NCBI RefSeq assembly: GCF_022447245.1
Contig: NZ_JAKVBC010000001.1
Span: 124,001-188,000 of the forward strand
Length of the DNA stretch: 64,000 nt
Direction: 5' to 3'
Source of the DNA: Kordia sp.
GTDB taxonomy: Bacteria; Bacteroidota; Bacteroidia; Flavobacteriales; Flavobacteriaceae
The position numbers were made by a program, and so were the translations under genes. A model generated the notes under the pieces. The model saw only the letters and a list, made by a program, of their open reading frames with translations, did no database searches and had not been told where the DNA came from. Below are positions 1-10,906 of the stretch, piece after piece (positions within the stretch are counted from its first letter, which is position 1; each line of letters opens with the position of its first letter).

Positions 1-302
1 AATGTTGTGGGTTCGTCATAATATTTACTTCCATTATCGCCACTTACCAATATATATTCTATTTTTCCAGCTTTGTAGAGTTGTACTGCTGCATTGATTC
101 TGTTTGAGTAAAATAAATTGACTCTTCCGTTTTTGAGATATTTAGCGGTTCCTAGCAACAATCCGACTTTATTTTTTGGAATTTCAGAAACTTTATTGAA
201 TGTTTTCCCATTCGAACATACTTCAACATATACATTACAACTTATGATACCGACAACCAATAGTACAAGCGTCCAAGCTACTCGCTTTACCCATTTTTTC
301 AT
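1..302 (-). CDS. SanA/YdcF-type DUF218 membrane protein, 3' end outside window
   Basis: This is the N-terminal ~100 residues of a protein whose C-terminus lies beyond the left edge. Reading on the minus strand from the ATG at 300-302, it starts with a basic MKKWVKR, then one hydrophobic segment (about residues 8-22) ending near a Cys, then GLLLGTAKYLKNGRVN and YSNRINAAVQLYKAG followed by ILVSGDNG. The GTAK and SGDNG segments are typical of the DUF218 fold of the SanA/ElyC/YdcF family, which is linked to envelope integrity in other bacteria. A single membrane anchor with the domain outside the cytoplasm is the expected topology. The product is recognised at family level only; the exact role is not shown. 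Confidence 0.75.
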   Translation of the reverse strand, partial: MKKWVKRVAWTLVLLVVGIISCNVYVEVCSNGKTFNKVSEIPKNKVGLLLGTAKYLKNGRVNLFYSNRINAAVQLYKAGKIEYILVSGDNGSKYYDEPTT

Positions 303-336
303 TTGAAATTTATCTAATTTTCCCTTCATATATTAA

Positions 337-363
337 AAAGCCCTTTCAAATTGAAAGGGCTTT
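337..363 (-). terminator. Rho-independent terminator of the copy-1 pseudogene
   Basis: A near-perfect inverted repeat, AAAGCCCTTTCAA with its complement, is followed on the minus strand by a T-rich run. It lies just downstream of the minus-strand pseudogene ending at 386 and upstream of the SanA-like gene start. Confidence 0.75.
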
Positions 364-385
364 CAGTTTGTTTAGTTAGCTATTT

Positions 386-1219
386 TTAAATAGTATTAAT
401 ATACTGAATTAGTTTTTTAAGCTCTCTTCTTTATTGAGTTTGATACGGTTTTTCTTTATAAATGCACTAATTTGATTTACTTTATCAAGAAACAACTCTA
501 AGAGTGCTTTTTTCCATTTTGGAAGCTTAATAGCATGCCCATTATGTGCCTTTTCAATGAAGAATTCGCAACGCATATCTTTGAATTCTGTAGTCACTGA
601 AGAAGCTGAATTTCCATAGGTAGCTTTTTTACGCTTCACCATCTTTTTACATTCTTTCTTGTATAATGAAATCTTATCATTGTCTTCAAGACTGATCTAG
701 TATAGCCTAAGTCATTTTCTTTTTTGCTATTGATATTTTCTAACACACCAAATGTAATATTGTTTGCATGTTGATTGATTACATAACATTTCTTTTTAGA
801 AAATATCAATACATCTTCCTTTTTGGCTCCTTTACTACCATATCATCCATTAGTATATTGTAACGCATTAAATATATTTTGTTTACAGGAGCAATATTTG
901 CTGTAGTAAACGATTCTTGTTTGTACGGCGTTCCAATGGTATTGGATTCATCTACAATTCCCTGATTTCTAACGATCACTGAATTGAGGTCATTATGCAA
1001 ATCCATAGAAGCTCTTAAAGCAAGATCAATACCAGATGCAGGTGGTTTTTCTCCGTAGCTTCCTCCCTTACAATGTTGTGAAAATCCTTCAAAGCTTAGT
1101 AGTAAACAAAATACCATAAGGTATATTAGTTTATTTAACGTGGTTTTGGTGTGATTTATTTTATAATAAATCTTTTTTTGGTTTAATGTTAACTTAAAGT
1201 TACAAAAAATTATGAGCAA
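386..1219 (-). pseudogene. copy 1 of a tandem secreted-protein family, frameshifted
   Basis: This is a degraded relative of the intact gene at 2188-2910. Shared pieces in order are a signal-peptide-like stretch ending FEGFSQ, then RASMDLHNDLNSV, IGTPYKQESFTTANIAPVN and LMRYN, then YVINQHANNITFGVLENI, and finally FIEKAHNGHAIKLPKWKK and FIKKNRIKLNKEES. The pieces lie in different frames, with breaks near 825 and near 695. A third break, apparently one A lost from a run near 412-417, cuts off the ending; restoring it gives KKLIQYINTI and a stop at 386-388. The original start is unclear: an ATG exists at 1219, but by comparison with the other copies the signal peptide starts further in, around 1117-1150. 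Function unknown. Confidence 0.8.
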
Positions 1220-1278
1220 GCGAAATTATTGAGGCTGTTTTCACAAATAAGCATCTGATTCTGTATAATTTACATAAA

Positions 1279-1308
1279 AAAGCATCAACCTTTATTGCTT
1301 GATGCTTT
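1279..1308 (-). terminator. terminator of the copy-2 pseudogene
   Basis: The inverted repeat AAAGCATCAA / TTGATGCTTT has a 10-base loop and a T-run on the minus strand. It sits just below the stop of copy 2. Similar GCATCAA-type hairpins follow copy 4 (3153-3175) and atpC (4056-4087). Confidence 0.65.
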
Positions 1309-1339
1309 CACTATTTTGTGTAATGAGTAAAGTATATGA

Positions 1340-2063
1340 TTACAGTAAATTCACATAAGTCATTATTGTTTTCAAATCTTCATCTCTTGTTACTTTTAAT
1401 TTATTTTCTTTCATAAATGCTTTTACAGCAGCTATTTTATCTCCAAAAAATTTGGCAATGCCTCTTCGTGTTCTTGACAGTTTTTAAGCATTTCCGCTTT
1501 TATTAAATTCTACGTAATACACCGTATTCATTGGCTGAAATTCGATAACAATTTCAGGAGCTGTCATCATGTATGACATATTTTTTAGACCAACTGCTAG
1601 TATTTTAGTATTCTTTTTGTGGAGAGAAACGTAATCGCTTTCCAATAAATCCACATAATAGCCTAATATGCTTTTATCTTTTCTATCGTCCGGATCTAGG
1701 ATTTTATAAATAGCTCCATTTTCAGTAAAAACAATTTTATCTTAGAGACGACTTTTATTTATCCATCCCTCTTTTTCTTAACTCTTCACTTCCATTCCAT
1801 CCAAAAACACATTGTAGCCTGTTTTAACTTCAGTTTCAGTTGAATCTGCACCTATTACTGGCTTAAACTCTTCATCAAAATACTGTGAACCATCTGCAAT
1901 CTCAATTAGACTTTTATTTGGATTTATGTCCAAATAATGGGTTGTAATGTAGAACAATAAAAAATATAAGTGTCGGAGTATTGTTTCGTTTTAATATAAT
2001 TGTTTGCTGCGAATATATATTGGATATAAATAACAGCATTACTACACAAAGACAACTGATCAT
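1340..2063 (-). pseudogene. copy 2 of the tandem secreted-protein family, heavily degraded
   Basis: From an ATG at 2061-2063 the minus strand gives a plausible signal peptide ending NIYSQQ, then, after frame changes, GSQYFDEEFKPVIGAD, NVFLDGMEV, AIYKILDPDDRKDKS, LGYYVDLLESD and VSLHKKNTK, ending FMKENKLKVTRDEDLK and a stop at 1340-1342. These align with GTPYYDESF, KILEYVESKKDEK, LGYYVQL and FIKKNKIKLTKEKDL of the intact copy. There are at least two in-frame stops (one near 1485, one near 1780) and frameshifts in the N-terminal third. The span of 724 bp against 723 bp for the intact copy supports these ends. It is too diverged for its lesions to be simple sequencing errors. Confidence 0.75.
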
Positions 2064-2187
2064 TGAAAATGATCTCTTAGGTAATTGCTTTTAATTGTTA
2101 GTTTACAAACTTGTAGTTGCAATTTAACCAAAAAAAACTTAGCGAATTACATTATTTAGAATTCTATTTTATACCTAACACACTATT

Positions 2188-2910
2188 CTACAATGAGTTG
2201 ACATATCCAATCAATTTAATCAAGTCTTTTTCTTTGGTGAGTTTGATTTTATTTTTTTTGATGAATGCCTTTACTTCTTTTTCTTTACTAGCGAATAGTT
2301 TGATTACTGATTTTTTCTTTTTAGGTAGTTTTACAGCTATTCCATTATCACCATACTCAATATAGAATTCACTTTTTTGCTTTTTGTATTTAGCAGAAGT
2401 TCCTCCTAAGTTTCCATTGTAAGCTGCTTTCTTAACTTCCACAAACTTTTTTCTATCTTTTCTGTATAGTTTAACCTTTGCTCCTTTAGTCAACTGCACA
2501 TAATACCCTAGTTTTTCATCTTTTTTACTTTCGACATATTCTAGGATTTTATAAGTGACATTACCTTTATTCTGATTGATAATGTAATTTTTGTTACTCT
2601 TATTCATGATCAGTGTATCACTTTTTTGAATAACCTCCATTACATCTAAAGCTGCATTGTAACGCACCATAAATACTTTATCTATGGGAGCAATGGTTGC
2701 TGAGTTAAAACTTTCGTCATAATAAGGTGTTCCCTCGATATTAGCTGCTATTATTTTAGACATATTCTTTTGCAATATTGCTTGAGATGAAACATCATTG
2801 TGAAACATTGATGCTTGAACTGCCTGTCTAGGACTTTGGGAAAATCCTACTGTCGTTACTAAAATAACACCACAAAGTGCTATTAATTTTTTCTTTATTG
2901 TCAATTTCAT
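2188..2910 (-). CDS. secreted basic protein of unknown family (only intact copy of four)
   Basis: A protein of 240 residues with a signal peptide (about 1-24, ending VGFSQ), followed by MFHNDVSSQAILQ, GTPYYDESFNSATIAPIDK and FMVRYNAALDVMEVI. The middle resembles a small beta-rich domain, and the C-terminal third is very lysine-rich (KLPKKKKSVIKLF, AFIKKNKIKLTKEKD). I do not recognise a named domain. The mature protein should be periplasmic or surface-exposed. It is the only uninterrupted member of four tandem paralogues, which argues that this one is under selection. The sequence TCAAACATAAAACCAA just upstream of the start is shared with copy 4 and, less well, copy 1, so the promoter region was duplicated with the gene. 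Confidence 0.8.
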   Translation of the reverse strand: MKLTIKKKLIALCGVILVTTVGFSQSPRQAVQASMFHNDVSSQAILQKNMSKIIAANIEGTPYYDESFNSATIAPIDKVFMVRYNAALDVMEVIQKSDTLIMNKSNKNYIINQNKGNVTYKILEYVESKKDEKLGYYVQLTKGAKVKLYRKDRKKFVEVKKAAYNGNLGGTSAKYKKQKSEFYIEYGDNGIAVKLPKKKKSVIKLFASKEKEVKAFIKKNKIKLTKEKDLIKLIGYVNSL

Positions 2911-3152
2911 TACATTTTGGTTTTATGTTTGAGTGAATTTACGAATTGAACCGTGTTCGCTCCAAATTATTAATTCTTTTTAATAAACATCAAATATTAT
3001 TCCAATTTATGAAAATCAATTTTTTTAGCCTTAAAACTTGCTTTTCAATTTATATGACATCAGCCTAATTCTTTTATAGAATGTGAACCCATTTCATATA
3101 AGACACATAATATGTAATAAGGTTTAATGATGTAACTTTTAAAAATAAAAAC
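2911..3152. other. intergenic region, nothing further recognised
   Basis: AT-rich spacer between copy 3 and the terminator of copy 4. Apart from the conserved leader sequence directly before copy 3, I see no reading frame of note and no RNA-like structure. Confidence 0.5.
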
Positions 3153-3175
3153 GCATTAAACTTATGATTTGATGC
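3153..3175 (-). terminator. degenerate terminator of the copy-4 pseudogene
   Basis: The arms GCATTAAA and TTTGATGC pair with one mismatch on the minus strand and are followed by TTTTTATTTTT in that direction. This is a weaker version of the hairpin found after copy 2 and atpC. Confidence 0.45.
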
Positions 3176-3244
3176 TTTTTCTATTCAAAAAAGAAAACAA
3201 TATTCACAATGAATTTACATGCATATTTACTGCTCTCTTTTGTT

Positions 3245-3949
3245 TTATTTTGATACGGTATTAGCATAAGTAATAAACTTAATAAAATCTTTTTCTTTGG
3301 TAACTTTGATTTCATTTTTTTTGATGAAAGCCTTTATTTCTTTTTCCTTACTGGCAAATAATTTGGTAACTGTCTTTTTCTTTCTTGGCAATTTTACCGC
3401 AGTTCCATTATTTCCATATTCTATGCAAAACTCACTTTTTTGTTCTTTATATTTTGCAATATTCTCTTCGATTTTACCGTAACTTGTTCGCTTTATTTCT
3501 ACAAATTTCCTTCTATCTTTTCTGTATAGTTTTACTTTTTTCCCCAGTAGTCAACTGCACATAATATCCTAATTTATCTTTACTAGCACTCTCTACATGT
3601 TCTAGGATTTTATAAACAACATTTCCTTTATTTAGCTTTACAATATAGTTTTTGTTTTTCTTGTTCATAAAAAGTGTATCTCTTTTTTTAATCACTTCCA
3701 TGATGTCTAAGGCTACATTGTAACGCACCATCAATATTCTATTTATCGGAATAATCGTTGCATAGTTAAAGTTTTCATCATAGTAAGGCGTGCCTTGTAC
3801 AGAAAATCTATATTCCTTCCTCATGTTTTATTGTAATATGGGCTGCTTTGAAATATCATTGTGAAACATAGAGTATATTCCAGCATTTTGAGATAATGTT
3901 ACTGCACTCAGTAAAATGACATAAACTTTTTTTTGACAACTAATTTCAT
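3245..3949 (-). pseudogene. copy 4 of the tandem secreted-protein family, three lesions
   Basis: This is the closest relative of the intact copy: from MKLVVKK at 3949, through SMFHNDISKQPILQ, GTPYYDENFNYATIIPIN, LMVRYNVALDIMEVI and KILEHVES, to FIKKNEIKVTKEKDF and a stop at 3245-3247. Three lesions break it: a frameshift inside the signal peptide (about 3922), an in-frame TAA at 3828-3830 where the intact copy has a Lys codon, and a frameshift near 3540 just before the KVKLYRKDRRKFVEIK part. It is less diverged than copies 1 and 2, suggesting later loss. Confidence 0.85.
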
Positions 3950-4055
3950 ACTATTATTGGTTTTATGTTTGACTTGACTACAGATTGAGTCATATTTTTA
4001 GGCAATGTCAAAAATCAATCCAAATGTAAAAAACATTATGATTTTTGATTAAAAA

Positions 4056-4087
4056 AAAAGCATCAAACAGTTTTGTTTGATGCTTTT
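4056..4087 (-). terminator. terminator of atpDC
   Basis: AAAAGCATCAAAC and its complement enclose a short loop, with T-runs on the minus strand (and shorter ones on the plus strand). It lies 37 bases below the atpC stop and probably ends the atpDC transcript. Confidence 0.75.
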
Positions 4088-4123
4088 ATATATGATTATA
4101 AAATGTAATAGCTATAATTAGTA

Positions 4124-4399
4124 TTAGTCTGCTAATACAATGACTTTATTATCTTTCATTTCAATAGTACCAGAATTAATCGCTAAGATTGTTTCTTTAC
4201 CATTTTGTGTAAACTTGTCAGCGATATCTTCATCTAGAGTGATATCTCCTTGAATTTTCACACTTCCTGCACCTAGTAATGATACAATTGGTGCGTGATG
4301 GTTTAACATTTGAAACTCACCATTGATTCCTGGAACTGCTACCGAAGTAACTTCTCCACTAAATAACATCGCTTCTGGTGTAACAATTTCTAAATACAT
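4124..4399 (-). CDS. atpC: F1F0 ATP synthase epsilon subunit
   Basis: A 91-residue epsilon subunit of the F1 sector, part of the central stalk that couples rotation to catalysis. MYLEIVTPEAMLFSGEVTSVAVPGINGEF followed by LNHHAPIVSLLGAGSVKI is the classic N-terminal beta-sandwich signature (written here in parts: LEIVTPEAMLFSGEV, PGINGEFQMLNHHAPI). The usual C-terminal two-helix hairpin, which in E. coli can inhibit the enzyme, is absent; short epsilon subunits are normal in Bacteroidota. It lies downstream of atpD, separated by 82 bases, in the same orientation and probably the same transcript; the other atp genes are not in the window. Confidence 0.95.
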   Translation of the reverse strand: MYLEIVTPEAMLFSGEVTSVAVPGINGEFQMLNHHAPIVSLLGAGSVKIQGDITLDEDIADKFTQNGKETILAINSGTIEMKDNKVIVLAD

Positions 4400-4409
4400 A
4401 TTCTTCTAG

Positions 4410-4437
4410 TATTGAGTTATGAGTATTGAGTTATGAG
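4410..4437. repeat. 14-bp tandem duplication between atpD and atpC
   Basis: TATTGAGTTATGAG occurs twice back to back, then a related ACTCAA stretch follows about 20 bases on, so a weak hairpin can form between the two genes. It may be a simple slippage duplication; a role in setting the atpD/atpC ratio is only a guess. Confidence 0.6.
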
Positions 4438-4481
4438 TTGATAGTTTTCTCGCTATTCACAACTCAATTCCCTGTACTAAA

Positions 4482-5993
<1,512 letters not shown>

Positions 5994-6075
5994 TTAAGTG
6001 TTTAATGTTTAGGTTATTAAATATCGAAAAACGAATTTCATATTTTATGCTAAAACATGACCGTTTTTCGCCGTG

Positions 6076-6083
6076 CAAAGATA
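6076..6083 (-). promoter_or_regulatory. candidate -7 box for atpDC
   Basis: TATCTTTG on the minus strand matches the Bacteroidota -7 consensus TAnnTTTG and lies 86 bases before the atpD start. I found no convincing -33 TTTG at the best spacing. The rest of 6084-6299 is AT-rich and shows only a small palindrome, AGGATTTGAAATCCT, at 6263-6277. Confidence 0.45.
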
Positions 6084-6299
6084 TATTTTTATTAATTAAA
6101 ATTAGTAGTGTTTTGCAATGATTTTTAAGATTTACAAAAAAAACTTTTTGAGGTCTTTGTTTTCGTGTCCCTGGAATCGTAGTAATCACAAAAAAACTAT
6201 ATTTATTTCACCTTTTTGTGGTGATAATTTTCTAAATTTATTTAATATTACACCCAAATTTTAGGATTTGAAATCCTGATGCCGATAAAATAACAATAA

Positions 6300-6326
6300 A
6301 GTTCCCCTTTTCAATACTTGTTACCC
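6300..6326 (-). promoter_or_regulatory. bipartite motif before the sigma gene, shared with peptide leaders
   Basis: On the minus strand this reads GGGTAACAA, 12 bases, GGAACT. The same two halves with the same 12-base spacing occur at 11416-11442 before peptide B, and with 13 bases at 10907-10934 before peptide A. Here it is inverted relative to the downstream gene and 40 bases before the sigma start. It could be an operator for a dimeric regulator or an ECF-type promoter element pointing away from the sigma gene. Confidence 0.4.
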
Positions 6327-6365
6327 TATCAAAAAGTAATCTTATTTAATAGCGTTATTGTTTGT

Positions 6366-6932
6366 ATGACATCAACACAAAATGATTTTTTAAGTACTCT
6401 TTCTAAGGGAAAGGAAGAAGATATCCTTGTGTTTTACCAAAAGGTATTTCCGAAAGTGTCTCGTTTTATTGTAAGTAATAATGGCCGCGTGAGTGATGCT
6501 GAAGATATTTTTCAAAAAGCATTGCTACAAGTGATTGTTCGATACAGAAAGGAGCCTTTTGCCATTAAAACTTCTTTTGAGAACTATTTTTTTACTGTTT
6601 GTCGAAATTTGTGGCGACGCGAGTTAAATTCGTCTAAATTGAAAACACATCATTTGGATACGCTTGAAAATATAAGTGATGTTGAAGATTCGGCTTTTGC
6701 CATTGTAGAACAAGAACGTTATGAGTTGTTTTCTGAAAAACTAGCATTGTTGTCTGAGAATTGCGGAAACTTACTTTCACTGTTTTTTAAAAGAACACCT
6801 TACGTGACAATTATGCAAAAAATGGGCTATAATTCTGAAAATGTGGTAAGACAACGTATTTTTAAGTGCAAAAAGCGATTGATTGAGCTTATAAAGAAAG
6901 ACCATAGGTATGATGATTTAAAAGATATATGA
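6366..6932 (+). CDS. ECF-type RNA polymerase sigma factor
   Basis: About 188 residues from the chosen start MTSTQNDFLS; an upstream in-frame ATG at 6318 would add 16 hydrophobic residues that do not fit the family. Region 2 is visible as VFPKVSRFIVSNNGRVSDAED (listed in parts: FPKVSRFIVSN, DAEDIFQKALLQVI) and TSFENYFFTVCRNLWRRELN, and region 4 as LLSLFFKRTPYVTIMQKMGY with NVVRQRIFKCKKRLIELI. Such factors direct polymerase to a small regulon and are usually restrained by a partner encoded next door; the gene at 6929 overlaps by four bases and fills that place. The likely regulon includes this operon and perhaps the two peptide genes, but that is inference from a shared upstream motif. Confidence 0.85.
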   Translation: MTSTQNDFLSTLSKGKEEDILVFYQKVFPKVSRFIVSNNGRVSDAEDIFQKALLQVIVRYRKEPFAIKTSFENYFFTVCRNLWRRELNSSKLKTHHLDTLENISDVEDSAFAIVEQERYELFSEKLALLSENCGNLLSLFFKRTPYVTIMQKMGYNSENVVRQRIFKCKKRLIELIKKDHRYDDLKDI

Positions 6933-7723
6933 TGGAAGACAATATATTAATTGAGCAATATTTAAAAGGTACACTGACCGATGCGCAAAAAACTGCTTTT
7001 TTGAAACGGTTGGAATCCAATGCTGTTTTTAAAGCGCAAGTACAACTTGAAGAGCAAATGTTGGCTGCGCTTGGTGAAACGTATTGGAGTTTTGCCAATA
7101 ATACATCTCATGCAAGAGTTGAAGCTTACAAACAGCTATTGGAAAGCGAAGAAACACAATTAGTAAAGTCCACCATTGCAAATGCTCATAAAGCTTATAA
7201 AATTTCACAAGAGAATAAGTCAAAAGCTACGAATCCTATTTTTAAGCTACGAATCGTGGCAAGTATCGCTGCCATATTCATGATTTTGATTTCTATTTTT
7301 TGGTTTTTTAGTACTGATACTAACACCATTGATTATAAAGCGATTGCTACTAAAGCATGGAAGAAAGATGTCGGTCTAGATTTTACGGTACGAAATGGCA
7401 CTGTAGATAGCACAAAAGTGAATTTAGCGAAAGCTTTACAGTTATATAAAAATAAAGAGTATTCACAAGCCATAGCTTCACTCCAAAAATATTCAAATAC
7501 TTCTTCACATTACAAAGACATTTTAGTTGTACGTGCGCTGTCATATCACAAACTTCAAAAAACATCAGTTGCATTACAAACATTGGACAGCTTGAGTGCC
7601 TATACACCTAGAATTTCTCAATGGTACAAAGGATTGATTTATTTAGAAAAAAACAAACTCGAAAAAGCCGCTTTGTTTATACACATCCCCACCAAAGAAA
7701 ACCAAGAAATTAAACTCAAATAA
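6929..7723 (+). CDS. membrane TPR protein in anti-sigma position
   Basis: A 264-residue protein overlapping the sigma stop by four bases (ATGATGG; an ATG three bases later is an alternative). The N-terminal ~90 residues (EDNILIEQYLKGTLTDAQ, then FLKRLESNAVFKAQV) resemble the cytoplasmic helical part of anti-sigma-like proteins of Bacteroidota. One membrane segment follows (about 108-127, IVASIAAIFMILISIFWFF). The C-terminal half is outside the cytoplasm and carries TPR-like helices (LYKNKEYSQAIASLQKY, ALSYHKLQKTSVALQTL). The layout suggests a receptor that senses something through its TPR part and releases the sigma factor. Sequence alone does not prove binding. Confidence 0.7.
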   Translation: MMEDNILIEQYLKGTLTDAQKTAFLKRLESNAVFKAQVQLEEQMLAALGETYWSFANNTSHARVEAYKQLLESEETQLVKSTIANAHKAYKISQENKSKATNPIFKLRIVASIAAIFMILISIFWFFSTDTNTIDYKAIATKAWKKDVGLDFTVRNGTVDSTKVNLAKALQLYKNKEYSQAIASLQKYSNTSSHYKDILVVRALSYHKLQKTSVALQTLDSLSAYTPRISQWYKGLIYLEKNKLEKAALFIHIPTKENQEIKLK

Positions 7724-7727
7724 ACTC

Positions 7728-10700
7728 ATGAAGAACAGTTTTTATCTTTTTTGTGCATTTCTGCTACTAGGAATGCCCTTAAAACTACATGCTCAAAAAA
7801 ACTCAACAACACAAACACAATTAAATCAAGGAAAAGAGCTTTTATTTTATGGAAAATACGATCAAGCCTCTAAGATTTTTCAAAAAATACTCATTACGGC
7901 AACTGCATCCAATAATGCTATAGAAATTGCCGCTGCTTATAATGGGCTCGCAAAAACATATACACATCAAGCCAAATTACGACAAGCACTTGACTATGCA
8001 AAAAAAGCATTGGAATATAGCGGCAAAAACAAAGAAACTGGCAAACTGCAAGAAGCGACTGCTTTGGAGAATCTTTCTGTCTTATTCGGCATATTTGGAG
8101 ACTCTAAAATTGCACTTAAAAATAGTAACGAAGCTCTAGAAATTCGCAAAAAATACTTTAAAGATGATAAACTTTCCTTAGCACGTTCGCATTTTTACGT
8201 TGGACTTGCCTTGCATCGCGATAGAAAATTGAAGCTCGCTTCTAAAAAACTAGAGACCGCTTTATCCATAGACCTTGAAACATCAGTGGAGCGTACTATT
8301 TTATATGCTGATATTTATGAAACCCAAGGACATTTGTGTTACGACTTAGGTCAAATTAATAAGACACTTGCCCTTTTTGAAAAAACATTAGCATTAGCAC
8401 AGAAAGTCTATCCAAAAAACAATCCATATTACGGGAAAGTATACAATAACCTCGGACTTATATATGCCACAAATAAGCGATTTAATGAGAGTTTAGAATA
8501 CTACCACAAAGCGCTCAGTATCAGCATTCAAAATCATGGCCTTGACAATCATGATGAGCAAGTTCGTATTAATTTCAATATTGCAGATATCTACATGAAT
8601 TTGGGTATCAAGGACAAAGCGTTTGCATATACTTACAAAACGATTGAATTGGGCACAAAGTTTTATGGTGCAGACCATCCGAAAATGCATTATCCGTATA
8701 GCATGTTAGGTACCATTTATGGTGATGAAAGAGGAATTCCAGATCTTGAAAAAGCGCTTTCTATTTGCTTAAATGCTAAGGAAGTCAATTATGTGATTGC
8801 TGGTTTTTTATATGAATATATATACAATATTTACTTTAAAGTTGAGAATTATAAGGATGCTTTGATAAATGCTGAAAAGTCATTAGAAATTCGTCGTAGG
8901 ATTCACGGTTTGCAAAATGTGAACACCATTCGCACCTACAATGACATTGCAAAAACAAAAGCTCTTTTGAATGATTTTGAGAATGCATTCATTGCTAATG
9001 AAAAAGCACTCACATACAATAAGCTAATCAACACAACAAATGACAATCGCTTTTCGAATACCAATTATGTGAATAGCGAATTGCTATTGGAATCGCTAAA
9101 AACCAAAGGCGACATTTTATTTCTCCAATTTTTAAATACAAACAATGTTGCGTATTTAAGACAAAGTATTATTTTTTTTAATGAAGCGGTTTCGTTTATT
9201 GAATTAGCCAGAGAGTCGCGACAGAATCGCCAAGATAAAATTCAATTTTCTGAAATTGTAAAAACTGTATTTGCTAAAAAAATTGAGGCAGCGCTTTTAC
9301 TTGAAGAAATTGAACCCACGAATAAAACTCTAGAGAATTCATTTTATGCTTCCGAAAAAAGCAAAGCGTATGTATTGCGCGAATTGTTGAGTAATGCCGA
9401 AGCAAAACGAAAGACCAATCTTCATAAGGAGATTTTAACGTTGGAAAAATCCATCAATAGAAAACTTGACATGTTGCGATCTCAAATCCTAACAGAAACG
9501 TCACAAAAAGAAGTAGACACTGTAAAATTATATGCATTACAAGGTGCATTTTTTGACGCTTCCAAGCAAAAAGATTCACTTGAAAATAGCATCGAAGCTG
9601 CAATGCCAAATTATTATAAGTTGAAATACGGAAATACGGTTATTACTATTTCCAAATTACAAGGAAAATTAAACGCCAGCACTACACTGATAGAGTTTTT
9701 TAGCACAAAGAATGCTCTATATGCTTTTATCATCTCAAAAGAAACATTCCATGTAGAAAAAATTGATGTTGATGCAGATTTGGCTAAGCTTATTTCACTT
9801 ATGAATACAAGCATTATCTCAAAAGATCAAGCTACTTATGAAGTAACTGCCGAAAATTTGTATTCAGAAGTAATTGCGCCGCTTAAAAAATATTTTATAG
9901 GCGACGAACTAATTATTATTCCTGATGAATCTCTTTGGCATTTACAGTTTGATTTACTTTTAACAGGGAAAAATGAAAACAAAGAAAAGCCTGCGTATTT
10001 GTTGCACGATTACGCCATTAGTTATGCAAATTCGGCAAGTTTACTTTTTAATGAAAGTGAACCTATGCAAACTTCTAATTTCGCAAACGAATGTGTGGCG
10101 TTTTCATTTACTAGTACAGATACCATTTTAGCACAGAGCAATACCATTCGCTTGGCAGATTTAAGAAATTCACAAATTGATTTACCAGGAACACGTAAAG
10201 AGATTAAGGAAATTTCAACGATTTTAGATGGAACTTATTTTTATGGCAATATCGCTAATGAAATGAACTTTAAGAAGTACGCAAATACTTCTAGAGTGTT
10301 ACATTTAGCCTTACATGGCGATATTGACAATAATAATCCAGAGAATTTGAAAATTTATTTTTCAAAAGGAAGTCCCAAAGATGATGACCAACTTTTTAGT
10401 CACGAATTGTATTCTATGCATATTCCAGCAGATTTGGTGGTTTTGAGTGCTTGCAATACAGGAAATGGTCAAGTAAGCCGAGCTGAGGGAATTCAAAGTT
10501 TAGGAAATGCATTTCAATACGCCGGAACCAAAAGTTTATTATTAAGCAGCTGGGAAATTTCAGATAAAACTACTCCAGAAATTATGCGTCAGTTCTATAA
10601 AAATCTAAAAGAAGGCATGCCAAAACACAAAGCGCTGCAAAGTGCTAAAATCGATTTTTTAGAAACATCAGACACCTTTAGTGCAATGCCTTTTTACTGG

Positions 10701-10838
10701 GGAAGCTTTTATATTTTAGGAAATACTGCCCCAATTCCTTTTGCTACAGCTAATTATACAATCTGGAGCATCGGGTTGACCATATTTGTGGTTATACTTT
10801 TAATTTTCATCATGGTCAAAAGAAGAAGCAGAACTTAA
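7728..10838 (+). CDS. TPR-CHAT domain caspase-like protein
   Basis: A 1036-residue protein with a signal peptide (about 1-23, ending LKLHAQ), many TPR units (about 30-450, e.g. YNNLGLIYATNKRFNESLEY), a helical linker, then a CHAT domain (about 700-990) and a C-terminal membrane helix (about 1007-1028) followed by basic residues. The caspase-family dyad is present: His863 in LHLALHGD and Cys909 in VLSACNTGNG, with SLLLSSWEISD and PFYWGSFYILG after it. CHAT proteins are peptidases related to caspases and separases, usually activated by partner domains. The topology puts the CHAT domain on the periplasmic side with the tail in the membrane. It starts four bases after the TPR membrane gene, so the three form one operon. 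The substrate is unknown. Confidence 0.9.
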   Translation: MKNSFYLFCAFLLLGMPLKLHAQKNSTTQTQLNQGKELLFYGKYDQASKIFQKILITATASNNAIEIAAAYNGLAKTYTHQAKLRQALDYAKKALEYSGKNKETGKLQEATALENLSVLFGIFGDSKIALKNSNEALEIRKKYFKDDKLSLARSHFYVGLALHRDRKLKLASKKLETALSIDLETSVERTILYADIYETQGHLCYDLGQINKTLALFEKTLALAQKVYPKNNPYYGKVYNNLGLIYATNKRFNESLEYYHKALSISIQNHGLDNHDEQVRINFNIADIYMNLGIKDKAFAYTYKTIELGTKFYGADHPKMHYPYSMLGTIYGDERGIPDLEKALSICLNAKEVNYVIAGFLYEYIYNIYFKVENYKDALINAEKSLEIRRRIHGLQNVNTIRTYNDIAKTKALLNDFENAFIANEKALTYNKLINTTNDNRFSNTNYVNSELLLESLKTKGDILFLQFLNTNNVAYLRQSIIFFNEAVSFIELARESRQNRQDKIQFSEIVKTVFAKKIEAALLLEEIEPTNKTLENSFYASEKSKAYVLRELLSNAEAKRKTNLHKEILTLEKSINRKLDMLRSQILTETSQKEVDTVKLYALQGAFFDASKQKDSLENSIEAAMPNYYKLKYGNTVITISKLQGKLNASTTLIEFFSTKNALYAFIISKETFHVEKIDVDADLAKLISLMNTSIISKDQATYEVTAENLYSEVIAPLKKYFIGDELIIIPDESLWHLQFDLLLTGKNENKEKPAYLLHDYAISYANSASLLFNESEPMQTSNFANECVAFSFTSTDTILAQSNTIRLADLRNSQIDLPGTRKEIKEISTILDGTYFYGNIANEMNFKKYANTSRVLHLALHGDIDNNNPENLKIYFSKGSPKDDDQLFSHELYSMHIPADLVVLSACNTGNGQVSRAEGIQSLGNAFQYAGTKSLLLSSWEISDKTTPEIMRQFYKNLKEGMPKHKALQSAKIDFLETSDTFSAMPFYWGSFYILGNTAPIPFATANYTIWSIGLTIFVVILLIFIMVKRRSRT

Positions 10839-10906
10839 TTTTAAAATTTATAACAACTTCAATATCAACATAATACGATTTTTATCATAAAAAAATAGAA
10901 ATCTTA

